DNA of 64,000 nucleotides, taken from NCBI RefSeq assembly GCF_014534655.1, contig NZ_JACVVD010000004.1, forward strand, positions 62,001-126,000. The letters run 5' to 3'. The stretch comes from Paenibacillus sedimenti. Lineage in GTDB: Bacteria > Bacillota > Bacilli > Paenibacillales > NBRC-103111. Below are positions 9,233 through 17,888 of the stretch, one piece after another (the stretch's first letter is position 1; every line of letters begins with the position of its first letter). Both the position numbers and the translations under genes were made by a program. The notes under the pieces are model-generated. The model had not been told where the DNA came from. It did no database searches and saw nothing but the letters and a program-made list of their open reading frames with translations.

Positions 9233-9361
9233 TTACTCTTTTATGCAGACTATTTGGGTACAAAATTGTTTGAGGCCGTCCCAATGTCCCCATATACATT
9301 GTTGGCATTTATCAGGTTGTTTTGGTTTTCTGGGTTCTGTTGGGGGAATTAATATTTTCAT
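9233..9361 (-). CDS. Small Cys-rich protein (42 aa), possible zinc knuckle
   Basis: A 42-residue ORF starting MKILIPPTEPRKPKQPDKC. It has four Cys, in CQQC (about 19-22), then a third and fourth separated by four residues near the C-terminus (FCTQIVC), a pattern suited to binding one zinc ion. AAGGAG lies 11 bases before the ATG and a hairpin terminator follows, so it is probably translated. There is no signal peptide or membrane segment. I recognise no named family; the role could be regulatory, or a small metal-binding accessory. Confidence 0.6.
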   Translation of the reverse strand: MKILIPPTEPRKPKQPDKCQQCIWGHWDGLKQFCTQIVCIKE

Positions 9362-9515
9362 GTAAAATTTCACTCCTTCTCTTATCAAACTGAAAATAAA
9401 CATAACCATTTTGTGTAAATATTATGTAAAATTTAGGTTGTTTTCGCTTGAATTTTTTTCAATCTTAAAGGCAACATTATCTTTCGTGACCTAATCCGAA
9501 AGTTGGTGAATTTCC

Positions 9516-10109
9516 ATTAACATTCCGTTCTCGCCTCGGCTCTATCACTGGTTTGTTCGTCCGAAATGGTTTACCAAAAAATATATTCACGATCACGTAA
9601 AGTCCCATTTTACATTTGACGGTCAAGCCGTACTGGATTTCGGCGCAGGTACTGGAGCAAACTGCGGTATGTTCCAACCGTTAAATTATCTTGGCATCGA
9701 CCCTGATGCTAAGCGTATTGATTATGCACGGCGAATATATCCCAACCACAACTTCCAAGTGCTGGAAAATAATCATTTGCCCGTAGCTAATGAATCGATT
9801 GATTACCTCCTTATAATCGCTGTGTTGCATCATATTTCTTCGGATGAAATTTCAAATTATATGAAGGAATTTCAAAGAATTTTAAAACCTAACGGAACTA
9901 TCGTTGTCATGGAACCTTGCTTATGTAAGAAGAAACCGTTATGCAACAGGTTTATGAAATGGTATGACAACGGAGAGTATATTCGTAATGAAGAAGAATA
10001 TATTCAATTGTTTCGAGATCATAATTATGACTGTAAGGTCATGAAACGATTTCGAAAATGCTTTTTATACAACGAGTTATTTTTTTCAGCAAAATTAAAC
10101 CCAATATAG
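9516..10109 (+). CDS. Class I SAM-dependent methyltransferase, apparent ATT start
   Basis: Coding signal runs from about 9516, giving ~197 residues: an N-terminal NIPFSPRLYHWFVRPKWF, motif I VLDFGAGTGANCG, the acidic motif LGIDPDAKRI, then IDYLLIIAVLHHI and RILKPNGTIVV, all class I methyltransferase landmarks. The first in-frame ATG is at 9669, after motif I, so a protein starting there could not bind SAM. The frame is open back to 9510 without ATG, GTG or TTG in a useful place; ATT at 9516 sits six bases after GGTGA, a fair ribosome site. Either the rare ATT start is used or a start codon has been lost. Substrate unknown; the Cys-rich tail (CLCKKKPLC) is unusual. Confidence 0.7.
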   Translation: MNIPFSPRLYHWFVRPKWFTKKYIHDHVKSHFTFDGQAVLDFGAGTGANCGMFQPLNYLGIDPDAKRIDYARRIYPNHNFQVLENNHLPVANESIDYLLIIAVLHHISSDEISNYMKEFQRILKPNGTIVVMEPCLCKKKPLCNRFMKWYDNGEYIRNEEEYIQLFRDHNYDCKVMKRFRKCFLYNELFFSAKLNPI

Positions 10110-10138
10110 AAAGCCGTGTTCAGCAATTGGAGAACTTA

Positions 10139-10178
10139 AACAGCCATGTGTATTTAGCATGGCTGTTACTTGTGTTTG
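10139..10178. terminator. Bidirectional terminator
   Basis: AACAGCCATG and CATGGCTGTT form a perfect 10-bp stem around a nine-base loop, between the methyltransferase gene and the convergent GerB gene. Confidence 0.75.
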
Positions 10179-10190
10179 CAGTAAATGGAT

Positions 10191-11285
10191 CTAGCCGGAT
10201 TGGCTCTTCTTCTGTTTCAATTTCCCCACAATGAGCAGCAGCAGGGGCAGACCGAGCATATTGACGGGAAGCGCTACCGGTACCCAGTAATTGAGCAAAT
10301 AACTGCCGGTCGCTTGTGAAACGTTTTTAGGAAATAACGCAAATACCGTCACAACCGGGGCAACAAACCAAACCATATTTTTCCAATTTTTCACCTGCAA
10401 AAATTCGGCGGTTCCATAACAGGTGACGAACATATAGATGGACAATTTAATGAAAACGCTCGCTACCCATATCACGATTGCAATTGCATCGAAGTTTTCA
10501 AGGAATCCGAATAGCGATATTTTTCTGGACATCTCGAAGAAAGGGTACCACATTTTGGGTGTCAGATTGACCCCAACCGTGGCAACGGCCATAGCACCGG
10601 CAACCAGCGTAAAGAATGATGCGGTAGCGACTGCCCAGTATGCGTATGGCGCTCCTTTCTGCGGTTGATTTAAGAACGATGCGAGCATGAGATACTCTAC
10701 GGCATGTCCAAGATATGAGGCAGGTCCGGCCGCTCCCATAAAGATCCCCATCATCCCGCTGTCCACAAATACCGGTAGTAGATTTTTCGCGTCGAGATCT
10801 TTAATGCTGGCAACCATAACAAGGATGACCATCAATAAGATGATCGGTCCCAGGACCTCGCTGCAGCGGGCGATCCCTTCAATCCCACCCGAATAGGTCG
10901 CATATGTGATTAATACCACCATAATCAGGATGACCGGGAGTTTCGGCGTCTCCTGAAGCAGCATGATTTGAACGAGGTCGCTGAATTGGCGGAGAACGAT
11001 CGGGATAATGGTATACCACTGGACAAAGTAAATCACAACAATCATCCCGCCAAACCATTTTCCCATAATCGCTTGACTGAACCGAATCAAATCCTGGCCG
11101 GGGTAGAGAGGCGCCACCTTCGTCACCAGCAAGGTGATCAGCAAGGCGATGCCTCCGGCGACAAGAAAGGAAATCCAAATATCCTGTTTGGCAGCCTGCA
11201 GGCTTGGCGTGAGCGTCATGATTAGCGTCATCCCCAAATCCATAACGGCAATCATCCAGAAAACTTGTAAACCGGTCACTTTCAT
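10191..11285 (-). CDS. Spore germinant receptor B subunit (GerAB/GerKB family), operon 1
   Basis: 364 residues of the GerAB/ArcD/ProY endospore permease family, with about ten transmembrane helices across the whole length and the early SLQAAKQDIW region typical of these proteins. In studied receptors the B subunit forms the germinant-binding pocket, in the inner membrane of the spore. It is the last gene of an A-C-B operon, 17 bp after the C-subunit gene, with a GGGGGG-type ribosome site. The order A-C-B matches the gerK arrangement. The ligand cannot be read from the sequence. Confidence 0.92.
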   Translation of the reverse strand: MKVTGLQVFWMIAVMDLGMTLIMTLTPSLQAAKQDIWISFLVAGGIALLITLLVTKVAPLYPGQDLIRFSQAIMGKWFGGMIVVIYFVQWYTIIPIVLRQFSDLVQIMLLQETPKLPVILIMVVLITYATYSGGIEGIARCSEVLGPIILLMVILVMVASIKDLDAKNLLPVFVDSGMMGIFMGAAGPASYLGHAVEYLMLASFLNQPQKGAPYAYWAVATASFFTLVAGAMAVATVGVNLTPKMWYPFFEMSRKISLFGFLENFDAIAIVIWVASVFIKLSIYMFVTCYGTAEFLQVKNWKNMVWFVAPVVTVFALFPKNVSQATGSYLLNYWVPVALPVNMLGLPLLLLIVGKLKQKKSQSG

Positions 11286-11302
11286 CCTTTGCCCCCCATT
11301 CC

Positions 11303-12487
11303 CTATTTATACTTTTGTATTTTCTGATGCGCAGGCGCTTGCGTTCTGCCCATCCGTTCGATTTGAATGTCAACTTTGACCTTGACCGGAACGTTGGGAT
11401 AGATGTCCATCCACTGGTCCTTGATGGTTTTCCAAACATCAGGGTGTTCGATATGAACTTCCCTGCCAAAACTGAAAATATCCGCTTTTAACTCTTTTTG
11501 CGTGCGGGAGATCGTATCAGCGATCAGCTTGTGCATATCCTCCGAAATCTTCGCTTCAATGCGTTTCATGTTTGGGGCTTTGTTCATATCCAACTTTGTA
11601 TTATTGGCCAGCCCCCGAACCGCAGCTTTGAATGTAACCGAAACTTCGGGGAGTCCGTCCTTTATGCTTGTGTGAATTTTCGTCGTTCCCTGCATCACTT
11701 CGACGGTGATTGTACCATTGAAATCTTTGTCTTTCGGTTCCACCTGCGAGGTGATAAACATCCCTTTGGCTTCTCCGTGCCACCAGCGCTTCGCCTTCAA
11801 TTCCTCTTGCGACAAAAATCCGGTCAGTTTGTTCCCCCGGTAAACTGCCGCCCTATCGATTGTGAAGGATGGCTGGCCGGTGCCGGTTTTGATAATCCGT
11901 ACAGCCCCGGTAATCGGTGATGCCTCGAAGGAGGCCACCGCATTCAGAAATTCGTCGATTTTGAACGATAAGCTGAATTCGCCGAACTGGATTTTGTTGA
12001 TGCCGATAGCCGGAATTTCTTCCAGCAGGTATGTCGTGTTTAATACTTCTTTTGCCGTCGTTCCGAATGCCGTCACAACGAAACTGTTGTATCGGCTTTC
12101 GGGCGCACGCAGTAAATCGTCCAACACCTGATCGATCCCGTGTCTCGCATATTTTTCCCCGATTACGAGTACGCCCCGATGCCCCAAGAAGATTTTTCGG
12201 GACAATTGCTGCTGCAGCTTGCCAAGAATATCAAGCCCTTCTTTTCCTTTTGCCGAAACGACCATAACGTGTTCTTCCCTTTTTCCACCGCTTTGTAGAG
12301 CACTTGGAATTCCTAAGGGAAGGGCAATCTGCAGCGTAACCTCAAGCTGGCCGTCTTCACTGAGATCAAGTCCGCTGGCCATTACCAAAGCGAGATCGTC
12401 GATTTCTTCACGGTCCCAGCAGCCTGTGAATAATCCAAGGCATAAGATAAGAGCCAAGCTTACGTACAATATCCGGCTCGGGATCAT
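11303..12487 (-). CDS. Spore germinant receptor C subunit (Ger(x)C lipoprotein), operon 1
   Basis: 394 residues. A lipoprotein signal ends in LFTGC (Cys about 22), followed by the hallmark WDREEIDDLALV of Ger(x)C proteins. The usual three-domain C-subunit body follows, anchored outside the spore inner membrane. The frame stays open far upstream, but the start at 12487 is preceded by GGAGAAAAA and overlaps the A-subunit stop in an ATGA arrangement, so that start is preferred. It works with the flanking A and B subunits to trigger germination. Confidence 0.92.
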   Translation of the reverse strand: MIPSRILYVSLALILCLGLFTGCWDREEIDDLALVMASGLDLSEDGQLEVTLQIALPLGIPSALQSGGKREEHVMVVSAKGKEGLDILGKLQQQLSRKIFLGHRGVLVIGEKYARHGIDQVLDDLLRAPESRYNSFVVTAFGTTAKEVLNTTYLLEEIPAIGINKIQFGEFSLSFKIDEFLNAVASFEASPITGAVRIIKTGTGQPSFTIDRAAVYRGNKLTGFLSQEELKAKRWWHGEAKGMFITSQVEPKDKDFNGTITVEVMQGTTKIHTSIKDGLPEVSVTFKAAVRGLANNTKLDMNKAPNMKRIEAKISEDMHKLIADTISRTQKELKADIFSFGREVHIEHPDVWKTIKDQWMDIYPNVPVKVKVDIQIERMGRTQAPAHQKIQKYK

Positions 12488-14013
12488 TTTTTCTCCAACT
12501 CCAGTTTCTGCTGAATGTACTGCTGCCGCTTGCGCATCACCTTCCACGGAGCTCTGACCAATACGTCCACGATCCCGGACTTTTCGAACGGCGCAAGAGG
12601 CTTCAAATAGGGAACGCCGAAGGAACTCAGGTTGTTTACATGGATCAAAGTCGCAATCATGGCTGCGCCGACGCCGTACAGGCCAAACATCCCGGCGGCA
12701 ATCACCATCGGAAATCGCAGAATGCTGATGGCCTGGCTCATACCCGGATGAGGAATCAGAAAAGATGCGATTCCCGTCAAGGATACGACGATAATAATCG
12801 GTGCGGAAATAATTCCGGCCTGTACCGCTGCCTGTCCGATGACGAGTGCACCTACAATGCTGATCGTCTGGCCTACCGGACGGGGAAGGCGGACTCCCGC
12901 CTCGCGGAGCGCTTCGAAGGTAATCTCCATAATCAGGGTTTCGACCATCCCCGGGAACGGAACGACTTCCCGCGCTGCTGCCAGGCTCAGCGCCAAGCTT
13001 GTCGGGATCATCTCCTGATGGAAGGTCGTTACCGCAACATATAGGGAAGGCATGGCCCACGCCAAAAAGGCAAACAAATACCTCAGCCATCGCAGCATCG
13101 TAGCGAAGATGAAGTTCATATAGTAGTCCTCGACCGTTTGAAACCCGTACCAGAAAGTAACGGGCGCGATTAACGCTATCGGCGTTCCGTCAACGAGGAT
13201 CGCCACCTTCCCTTCAACCAGAGAGGCTGCAACCAAATCGGGCCGCTGTGTAGGCTGCATGGTAGGAAATGGAGAATATGTATGGTCGCTGATCATCTCT
13301 TCGATATAACCTGACTCCAATACGCTATCCATATCGATTGCTGATAGGCGTTTTTTTATTTCATCAATCACATTCTGCGGCGCCATATTTTTTATGTAGG
13401 TAACCGTTACGTCAGTTTGTGAGATCCTCCCTATGCTCATCCTCTCCATCTTCAGCAGCGGCGTTCGGATTTGATGGCGAATTAAAGACATATTAATCTC
13501 GAGTTTCTCAATAAACCCTAGCCGGGGACCGCGAATAACCGCCTCCGTACTCGGTTCCTCCAGTTGACGATGCAGATTATCTTTGATTTTGAAGGAAATT
13601 GCCTGATTATAAGATTCAATAAATATAACGACATTTCCCATGACGATGCTTTGAGCGATTTCATTCAGACCTTCGAGTTTTTCCGGCTGCACAACGGAAG
13701 ACAAGTTATATGTAAATACGTCAAAGAGCTGCGCAGGGTAATCTATGACGACCGGTTCTTGTTTCATTAAAGATTCCAACAAACCATCGTCCCATGCTTT
13801 GGCATCGATCAATACTTCGAGGAAAACCGCCATGCAGGGGATGGAATCAAAGGCTTGGAATTTTCGAATGACAAGATCGGTGCAGTTTGAAAAAATTTCC
13901 TTGATCACCAATTCGTTATCATCCAGATTATCGAACAGTTCGGCATCAATCGCATATTCAAGCTCTTCCAGTTTATATTCGATATGATCAAGATGACTTT
14001 TTCTATTTTTCAT
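12484..14013 (-). CDS. Spore germinant receptor A subunit (GerA/GerKA family), operon 1
   Basis: 509 residues. A soluble N-terminal domain (about 1-240) ends with the conserved ESGYIEEMI and SPFPTMQPTQRPD motifs. A membrane domain with about five helices follows, containing FHQEMIPTSLALSLAAAREVVPFP and REAGVRLPRPVGQ, signature stretches of the GerA family. It is first gene of the A-C-B operon, with GGGAG before the ATG. A loose SigG-like promoter (TGAAAA, 16 bp, GAAACTA) lies 40-80 bp upstream, which would suit forespore expression; that part is weak. A-subunits are thought to form an oligomeric channel. Confidence 0.93.
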   Translation of the reverse strand: MKNRKSHLDHIEYKLEELEYAIDAELFDNLDDNELVIKEIFSNCTDLVIRKFQAFDSIPCMAVFLEVLIDAKAWDDGLLESLMKQEPVVIDYPAQLFDVFTYNLSSVVQPEKLEGLNEIAQSIVMGNVVIFIESYNQAISFKIKDNLHRQLEEPSTEAVIRGPRLGFIEKLEINMSLIRHQIRTPLLKMERMSIGRISQTDVTVTYIKNMAPQNVIDEIKKRLSAIDMDSVLESGYIEEMISDHTYSPFPTMQPTQRPDLVAASLVEGKVAILVDGTPIALIAPVTFWYGFQTVEDYYMNFIFATMLRWLRYLFAFLAWAMPSLYVAVTTFHQEMIPTSLALSLAAAREVVPFPGMVETLIMEITFEALREAGVRLPRPVGQTISIVGALVIGQAAVQAGIISAPIIIVVSLTGIASFLIPHPGMSQAISILRFPMVIAAGMFGLYGVGAAMIATLIHVNNLSSFGVPYLKPLAPFEKSGIVDVLVRAPWKVMRKRQQYIQQKLELEKK

Positions 14014-14123
14014 AGGGTCTCTCCCAGATGAGTTGGTACAATGAATAGTGATTAGTTTCGATAGTTAAAATTTCCTTTTCACATAACTTTTCCCATTCCT
14101 TATCTGATTATTCTGCACATGGA

Positions 14124-14161
14124 AAACCATAATAAGGCCAACCCTCTCGGGCTGACCTTAT
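14124..14161 (-). terminator. Imperfect hairpin, probable terminator
   Basis: ATAAGG/CCTTAT closes a stem with small symmetric mismatches around a GGG/CCC core and a four-base loop. On the minus strand it is followed by TTATTATGGTTTTCC. It lies between the GMC oxidoreductase gene and germination operon 1 and could end the former. Confidence 0.5.
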
Positions 14162-14235
14162 ATGTATGAAGGTATATTTTCCTTTATAGCGAACAAACTT
14201 AGGAGTAGGGTATCGTTATATCAAGGGTTTTTCGC

Positions 14236-14355
14236 ATGAAAGAACAGTTATGGAAGGACAAAAAAATGAAAGGTATCTTTTGGAAAGGCGCGTTTTTTTT
14301 ATTTATCGTTGCTTTATCAGGGGTTGTGCTTTATTATTCCGTTTCGAAAGGTTAA
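14236..14355 (+). CDS. Small single-span membrane protein (39 aa)
   Basis: A 39-residue ORF: a basic N-terminus (MKEQLWKDKKMKG), one ~18-residue transmembrane helix (AFFLFIVALSGVVLYY) and a short SVSKG tail, the layout of many small sporulation or stress membrane peptides. AAGGG lies eight bases before the ATG. Its stop overlaps by 4 bp the end of the convergent GMC oxidoreductase gene. No family is recognised; it could be chance, but the charge and hydrophobic pattern favour a real peptide. Confidence 0.45.
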   Translation: MKEQLWKDKKMKGIFWKGAFFLFIVALSGVVLYYSVSKG

Positions 14356-16058
14356 CTAAAATAGGTTTGGGCCAGCTTCTCTGCTGTACGCGTAGCCAGC
14401 GCTTGAGTCGTAAGCGTCGGATTCGGTCCTCCGATTCCGTTGAAATGCACGCTGTTATCAGCAATATATAAACGTTTGACTTGGAAAGCCTCACAATTTG
14501 AATCTACCACGAATCCCATACGCATTGTACTTTCAAGATGGAGCAGCCAGCCGGTCGGCGAGTCTGTTCGGATGATTTTTTTTGCGCCCGCATGCTGCAA
14601 GGATTCACATGCATATCTGGCTAATTGATCACGCCTTTGTAAGGTTTTCTTATTGGGGGTGTAGTAGATAACCGGAATCGGCCCGTGCTCGTCTTTCAGC
14701 AGCGGATCGACTTCCACCCTGTTGTTATAGAGCGTATCATCGTCAGTAAGAAGCAGATACGTCATCGTCCGGCTGTAGTTCAACATCAGCTCTTTCAGCG
14801 CCGGTCCGACGACCCTGCCCCGAATATCCCACGGCTCTCCCGGTTCAGGCGGGTTCAGAGCATCATACCCCGCTTCGCTGAAGCCGTAGGTCAGGTAGGA
14901 CATCAATCCGGGGCTCAGACAGGAAACCTGAAAAATTCCGATTCCCGGAATATCGACTCTGGCTCCGGACGTGTGTCCCATATACGGATAAACAGACGGT
15001 GATCCCAGAATGCTCATCAAGTCCTTCTCGTCGAATACGCCTCCAACCCAATCAAAATAATGATTGGTCAATCCTCTCCCCACCCAAGGGTTGTGAGGCA
15101 GCCCGGAATTCATCCACAATCGCGGTGTTTCGATGCAGCCCGCCGCCATGACAACCGTTTTGGCCGTCAGTTCACCGATTTCTCCTGTCCACGTATCCCG
15201 AAACTGTACGCCGGTTGCACGAAGTCCCTCTTTCGGATCAAGCTCCGTCAAAATTTTGATCGCAAAGGAGTTGGGCCGAATGGAAACGTTCCCGGTCTTG
15301 AGAGCCAAGGGAACATAACTGACGAGCGTGCTGCGTTTAGCGATTTTGTCTACGGAGGGACCGGCTGTGCATCCGTTGACGCAATGTCCTCGCAGGGTGC
15401 ATCCTTCCATCTCGTGTAATTGATCCATCGTATAGTTGGGATCCATCAGATGTTTGTTAGGGGGAAGAATCGCATTGGGATTCGGGCGATAACCCGGGGT
15501 TACGACATCAAGCGTCGGAATCAGCGACCATCCTGCCTTTTTGACTCCGTAGTAAAAAAGCTCTTCTTTCGGCGTCGTCGGCGAGAACTGAACGGGCAAA
15601 GTAGCTTCGGCTTTTTCATAATAAGGAATCAGTTCCCGGTAACTGATCGGCCATACATTGTCGACAGCAGCAGGGAACGCACGCGGTGACTGTGTCCAGT
15701 AATGCTGTGTCGTGCCCCCGACGCCTGACGCCTGCCAAACCTCTCCTTTCTGCCGCATGATCCGATGCCAGGGCGTACGGCGGCGATCGGCCGGTCCGAA
15801 GCGAATGACGCCTGAAACAGGATCGTTCATGTTATTTTCATACGAATCGTAAACCTTCTTATAAATTCCCACATCCAGATCTGCGTGATCGGAGCTCCAT
15901 TCCCCGCCTCGCTCGCTGTTAGGATTCGGCCACTTTCTGTTTCCAGTCCACTGCCCTGCTTCCAGAACCAGTACTTTAAGACCCAGCTCTCCAAGCTCCT
16001 TGGCCACGACAGCGCCGCCGCCGCCGGACCCGATTACGATTACATCGGCATCAAGCAT
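14352..16058 (-). CDS. GMC-family FAD oxidoreductase (gluconate 2-dehydrogenase large-subunit-like)
   Basis: 568 residues. The N-terminus has the FAD-binding VIVIGSGGGGAVVAKELGELG with the acidic end LVLEAG at ~30. GVGGTTQHYW (about 115-124) and the C-terminal NPTLTTQALATR fit the GMC/gluconate-dehydrogenase flavoprotein group. A Cys pair in CTLRGHCVNGC (about 215-225) recalls the Cys seen in membrane-linked sugar dehydrogenases. No Tat or Sec signal is visible. It starts right after the stop of the upstream subunit-3-like gene, with AAAGGAGGAGA before the ATG, so the two are coupled. The usual third partner, a cytochrome c subunit, is absent here. The substrate (sugar, sugar acid or alcohol) is not evident. 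Confidence 0.85.
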   Translation of the reverse strand: MLDADVIVIGSGGGGAVVAKELGELGLKVLVLEAGQWTGNRKWPNPNSERGGEWSSDHADLDVGIYKKVYDSYENNMNDPVSGVIRFGPADRRRTPWHRIMRQKGEVWQASGVGGTTQHYWTQSPRAFPAAVDNVWPISYRELIPYYEKAEATLPVQFSPTTPKEELFYYGVKKAGWSLIPTLDVVTPGYRPNPNAILPPNKHLMDPNYTMDQLHEMEGCTLRGHCVNGCTAGPSVDKIAKRSTLVSYVPLALKTGNVSIRPNSFAIKILTELDPKEGLRATGVQFRDTWTGEIGELTAKTVVMAAGCIETPRLWMNSGLPHNPWVGRGLTNHYFDWVGGVFDEKDLMSILGSPSVYPYMGHTSGARVDIPGIGIFQVSCLSPGLMSYLTYGFSEAGYDALNPPEPGEPWDIRGRVVGPALKELMLNYSRTMTYLLLTDDDTLYNNRVEVDPLLKDEHGPIPVIYYTPNKKTLQRRDQLARYACESLQHAGAKKIIRTDSPTGWLLHLESTMRMGFVVDSNCEAFQVKRLYIADNSVHFNGIGGPNPTLTTQALATRTAEKLAQTYFS

Positions 16059-16718
16059 CTAACGGATCTCCTCCTTTGTTCCATTGCGCTCAATCGTCAG
16101 CATAAAACCGCGAAGAGCCCGGTAACCCTTGGATACACCCGGATAGCCAACCTGCTTCCAACTGATTGGAAAATATTCTAATCTTCGTTCCTCCGGTGTT
16201 TTCAGTCGTGTCGATCCGTAAGCGGACCATTCCGAGTAAAAACCAAACATCGTTCCCCGGTTCAGATAATCAACGATAAAGGTAATGAGTCCGCCGTCAT
16301 CTTTATACGGGGGCGGTAAGGTGCCGAGATCAATATCCAGCTGTTCCAGCATCGCTAATACCCGAATACGGTCCCGCGGAGAGAGACTGGCAAAGGGACC
16401 TCCGCCCCAGACTGCATAAAATTGAGGATCAAGTGCCTTTCCGGATGCAATATACTGAGCCGCACCGTCGTTGAGCAGCATGGCTGTAGGAGCTGCCATT
16501 GGAATATCTTCCAGATAGTACCCTAAAAAAAGCGAAAGATTATGATCTAATTCCCAAATCATATACTCGTGAATACACAGGTCTACCGCGCCTGCGGCAT
16601 ACGCTTCTCCATAGATGGCATATGCAGGGGAACTCGGGACTATCGCTTCGACCAACGCCTTAAAAGTTGTTACTGTTTGTGAATCTGAGATTGAACTATA
16701 TTCATGTTTCGGATTCAT
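16059..16718 (-). CDS. Gluconate 2-dehydrogenase subunit 3-family protein
   Basis: 219 residues from the ATG at 16718, which has GGAGGTG seven bases upstream; an extension of the open frame to 16760 has no such site. Features such as FKALVEAIVPSSPAY and AGAVDLCIHEYMIWEL match the small subunit-3 family, thought to assist maturation or export of the GMC flavoprotein. Many homologues carry a Tat signal; this one does not, so both products may stay in the cytoplasm. It is the promoter-proximal gene of the two-gene unit. Confidence 0.8.
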   Translation of the reverse strand: MNPKHEYSSISDSQTVTTFKALVEAIVPSSPAYAIYGEAYAAGAVDLCIHEYMIWELDHNLSLFLGYYLEDIPMAAPTAMLLNDGAAQYIASGKALDPQFYAVWGGGPFASLSPRDRIRVLAMLEQLDIDLGTLPPPYKDDGGLITFIVDYLNRGTMFGFYSEWSAYGSTRLKTPEERRLEYFPISWKQVGYPGVSKGYRALRGFMLTIERNGTKEEIR

Positions 16719-16805
16719 TGTGGGACACCTCCGCATTAAGCAGGATATTATCCAATCCAATTATCTATATATTAAATTTGTATATAAGTTATTCGTATCT
16801 AATGA

Positions 16806-16851
16806 AAAAAAGAGTCAGCCAGATTTGAAGCATCTGAACTGACTCTTTTTC
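16806..16851 (-). terminator. Terminator downstream of the DUF1353 gene
   Basis: AAAAGAGTCAG pairs with CTGACTCTTTTT, with an inner CAGAT/ATCTG stem. It lies just after the stop of the minus-strand gene at 16856 and is A/T-flanked on both strands. Confidence 0.8.
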
Positions 16852-16855
16852 GCAT

Positions 16856-17416
16856 TCACCTAAACGTTAGATGTTTTTCGACGATTCCATCCACACTTTC
16901 AAACGATAGCGGTTCTTCTTGGGATTCGAGCTCTGCAGCGATCTCGTAAAACTTTTTTTGTACATCACTGCTTGATATAGAGCTGTAGTCCTCCTCCACT
17001 TCGTCAAGAAAGCTAAAAGATTCATACGGCCAGTTGGAGAAGGCTGCGGTCCACGCACCAATTCGGACCCCGGCATACAGGAGTTGCGCTTGAGACCTGG
17101 AACATCCCCCTGCAAGACAGGCATAATAGAACATTACATCTGCAGCTTTACGGGAAATCGTTTGATCGTTACAAGCGATATCATGTACGATGGATGCGCG
17201 ACGATAGTCTCCTGTGTAAGGCGAGCCTACAATTGCCCACAATGCAGATGGAATGCTTGCGCCGTCAATCACTGCATCACGTACTGCAATCCAACGGTTC
17301 CCGTCAGGATCTTCATACCAAAAATCTTCAAGCAGCTTCATTTTGCGGTCGTCACCTGACTCAACAAGCCATTCCGTCTTCGGGTTTCCTGAGAATTCAC
17401 CAAATCCTTCCGGCAT
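16856..17416 (-). CDS. DUF1353 family protein
   Basis: 186 residues. The core AVIDGASIPSALWAIVGSPYTGDYRRASIVHDIAC (about 52-90) is the recognisable DUF1353 signature, with an HD-like His-Asp pair that might bind metal. This family is often met near phage lysis or tail genes, but no phage genes flank it here. GAGGAGG precedes the ATG and a terminator follows, so it is a single-gene unit. Function unknown; a hydrolase-like role is only a guess. Confidence 0.75.
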   Translation of the reverse strand: MPEGFGEFSGNPKTEWLVESGDDRKMKLLEDFWYEDPDGNRWIAVRDAVIDGASIPSALWAIVGSPYTGDYRRASIVHDIACNDQTISRKAADVMFYYACLAGGCSRSQAQLLYAGVRIGAWTAAFSNWPYESFSFLDEVEEDYSSISSSDVQKKFYEIAAELESQEEPLSFESVDGIVEKHLTFR

Positions 17417-17438
17417 AAACCCGCCTCCTCTAGAATTG

Positions 17439-17699
17439 TTAATTGTCCGCCAATTTCCGGTGACTATTCATTCGTAAAAGAATCCCCTTCCCCTTCCGGT
17501 TCAGACAAACTTCGTTAGAAGGAGGACCTAATGAGCCGCACGAACTAAGGATGCACTTCGATCGCAGGATTTCGTAATAGCTTGAGATATGGCGGATAAA
17601 AGAAAGAACAATTAATGAACTAAAGATCATAACGAAGATACGAAAGCCCGTCGCAATGGGCCATTTTCTATTGGTATCAACAACTGCTGTTCTGCTCAT
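17439..17699 (-). CDS. Small membrane protein, possibly a sensor-kinase N-terminal remnant
   Basis: About 86 residues from the ATG at 17699 (GGAG nine bases upstream). One transmembrane segment (FRIFVMIFSSLIVLSFI) is followed by an extracytoplasmic loop SYYEILRSKCILSSCGSLGPP. That layout, YYE-x3-R then a Cys pair and Pro, resembles the first loop of some multi-TM DegS/LiaS-like kinases in Paenibacillus. No catalytic domain follows and the frame ends shortly after the loop. It may be a stand-alone small protein or a truncated relic. Weakly supported. Confidence 0.35.
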   Translation of the reverse strand: MSRTAVVDTNRKWPIATGFRIFVMIFSSLIVLSFIRHISSYYEILRSKCILSSCGSLGPPSNEVCLNRKGKGILLRMNSHRKLADN

Positions 17700-17888
17700 A
17701 TGCGATGTCTCCATTCCTCTTTTCATCCCTTCCGGACCAGCTTGCATTGGAAATATTATATCAATTAATTCCCAAATATACCTATACAAATTTCCCGATT
17801 CAAATGGGGATGGGCTACCCTCGCTTGCGGGAATAACCGTTTGTTATCATTTGAATCAAGGAAAGCAAATCATATATGGGAGCTGAAC

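Noticed and set aside
12488-13090. N-terminal extension of the operon 1 GerC frame
   Set aside because: It lies within the GerA gene in another frame; the lipoprotein signal at 12487 with its ribosome site is the true start.
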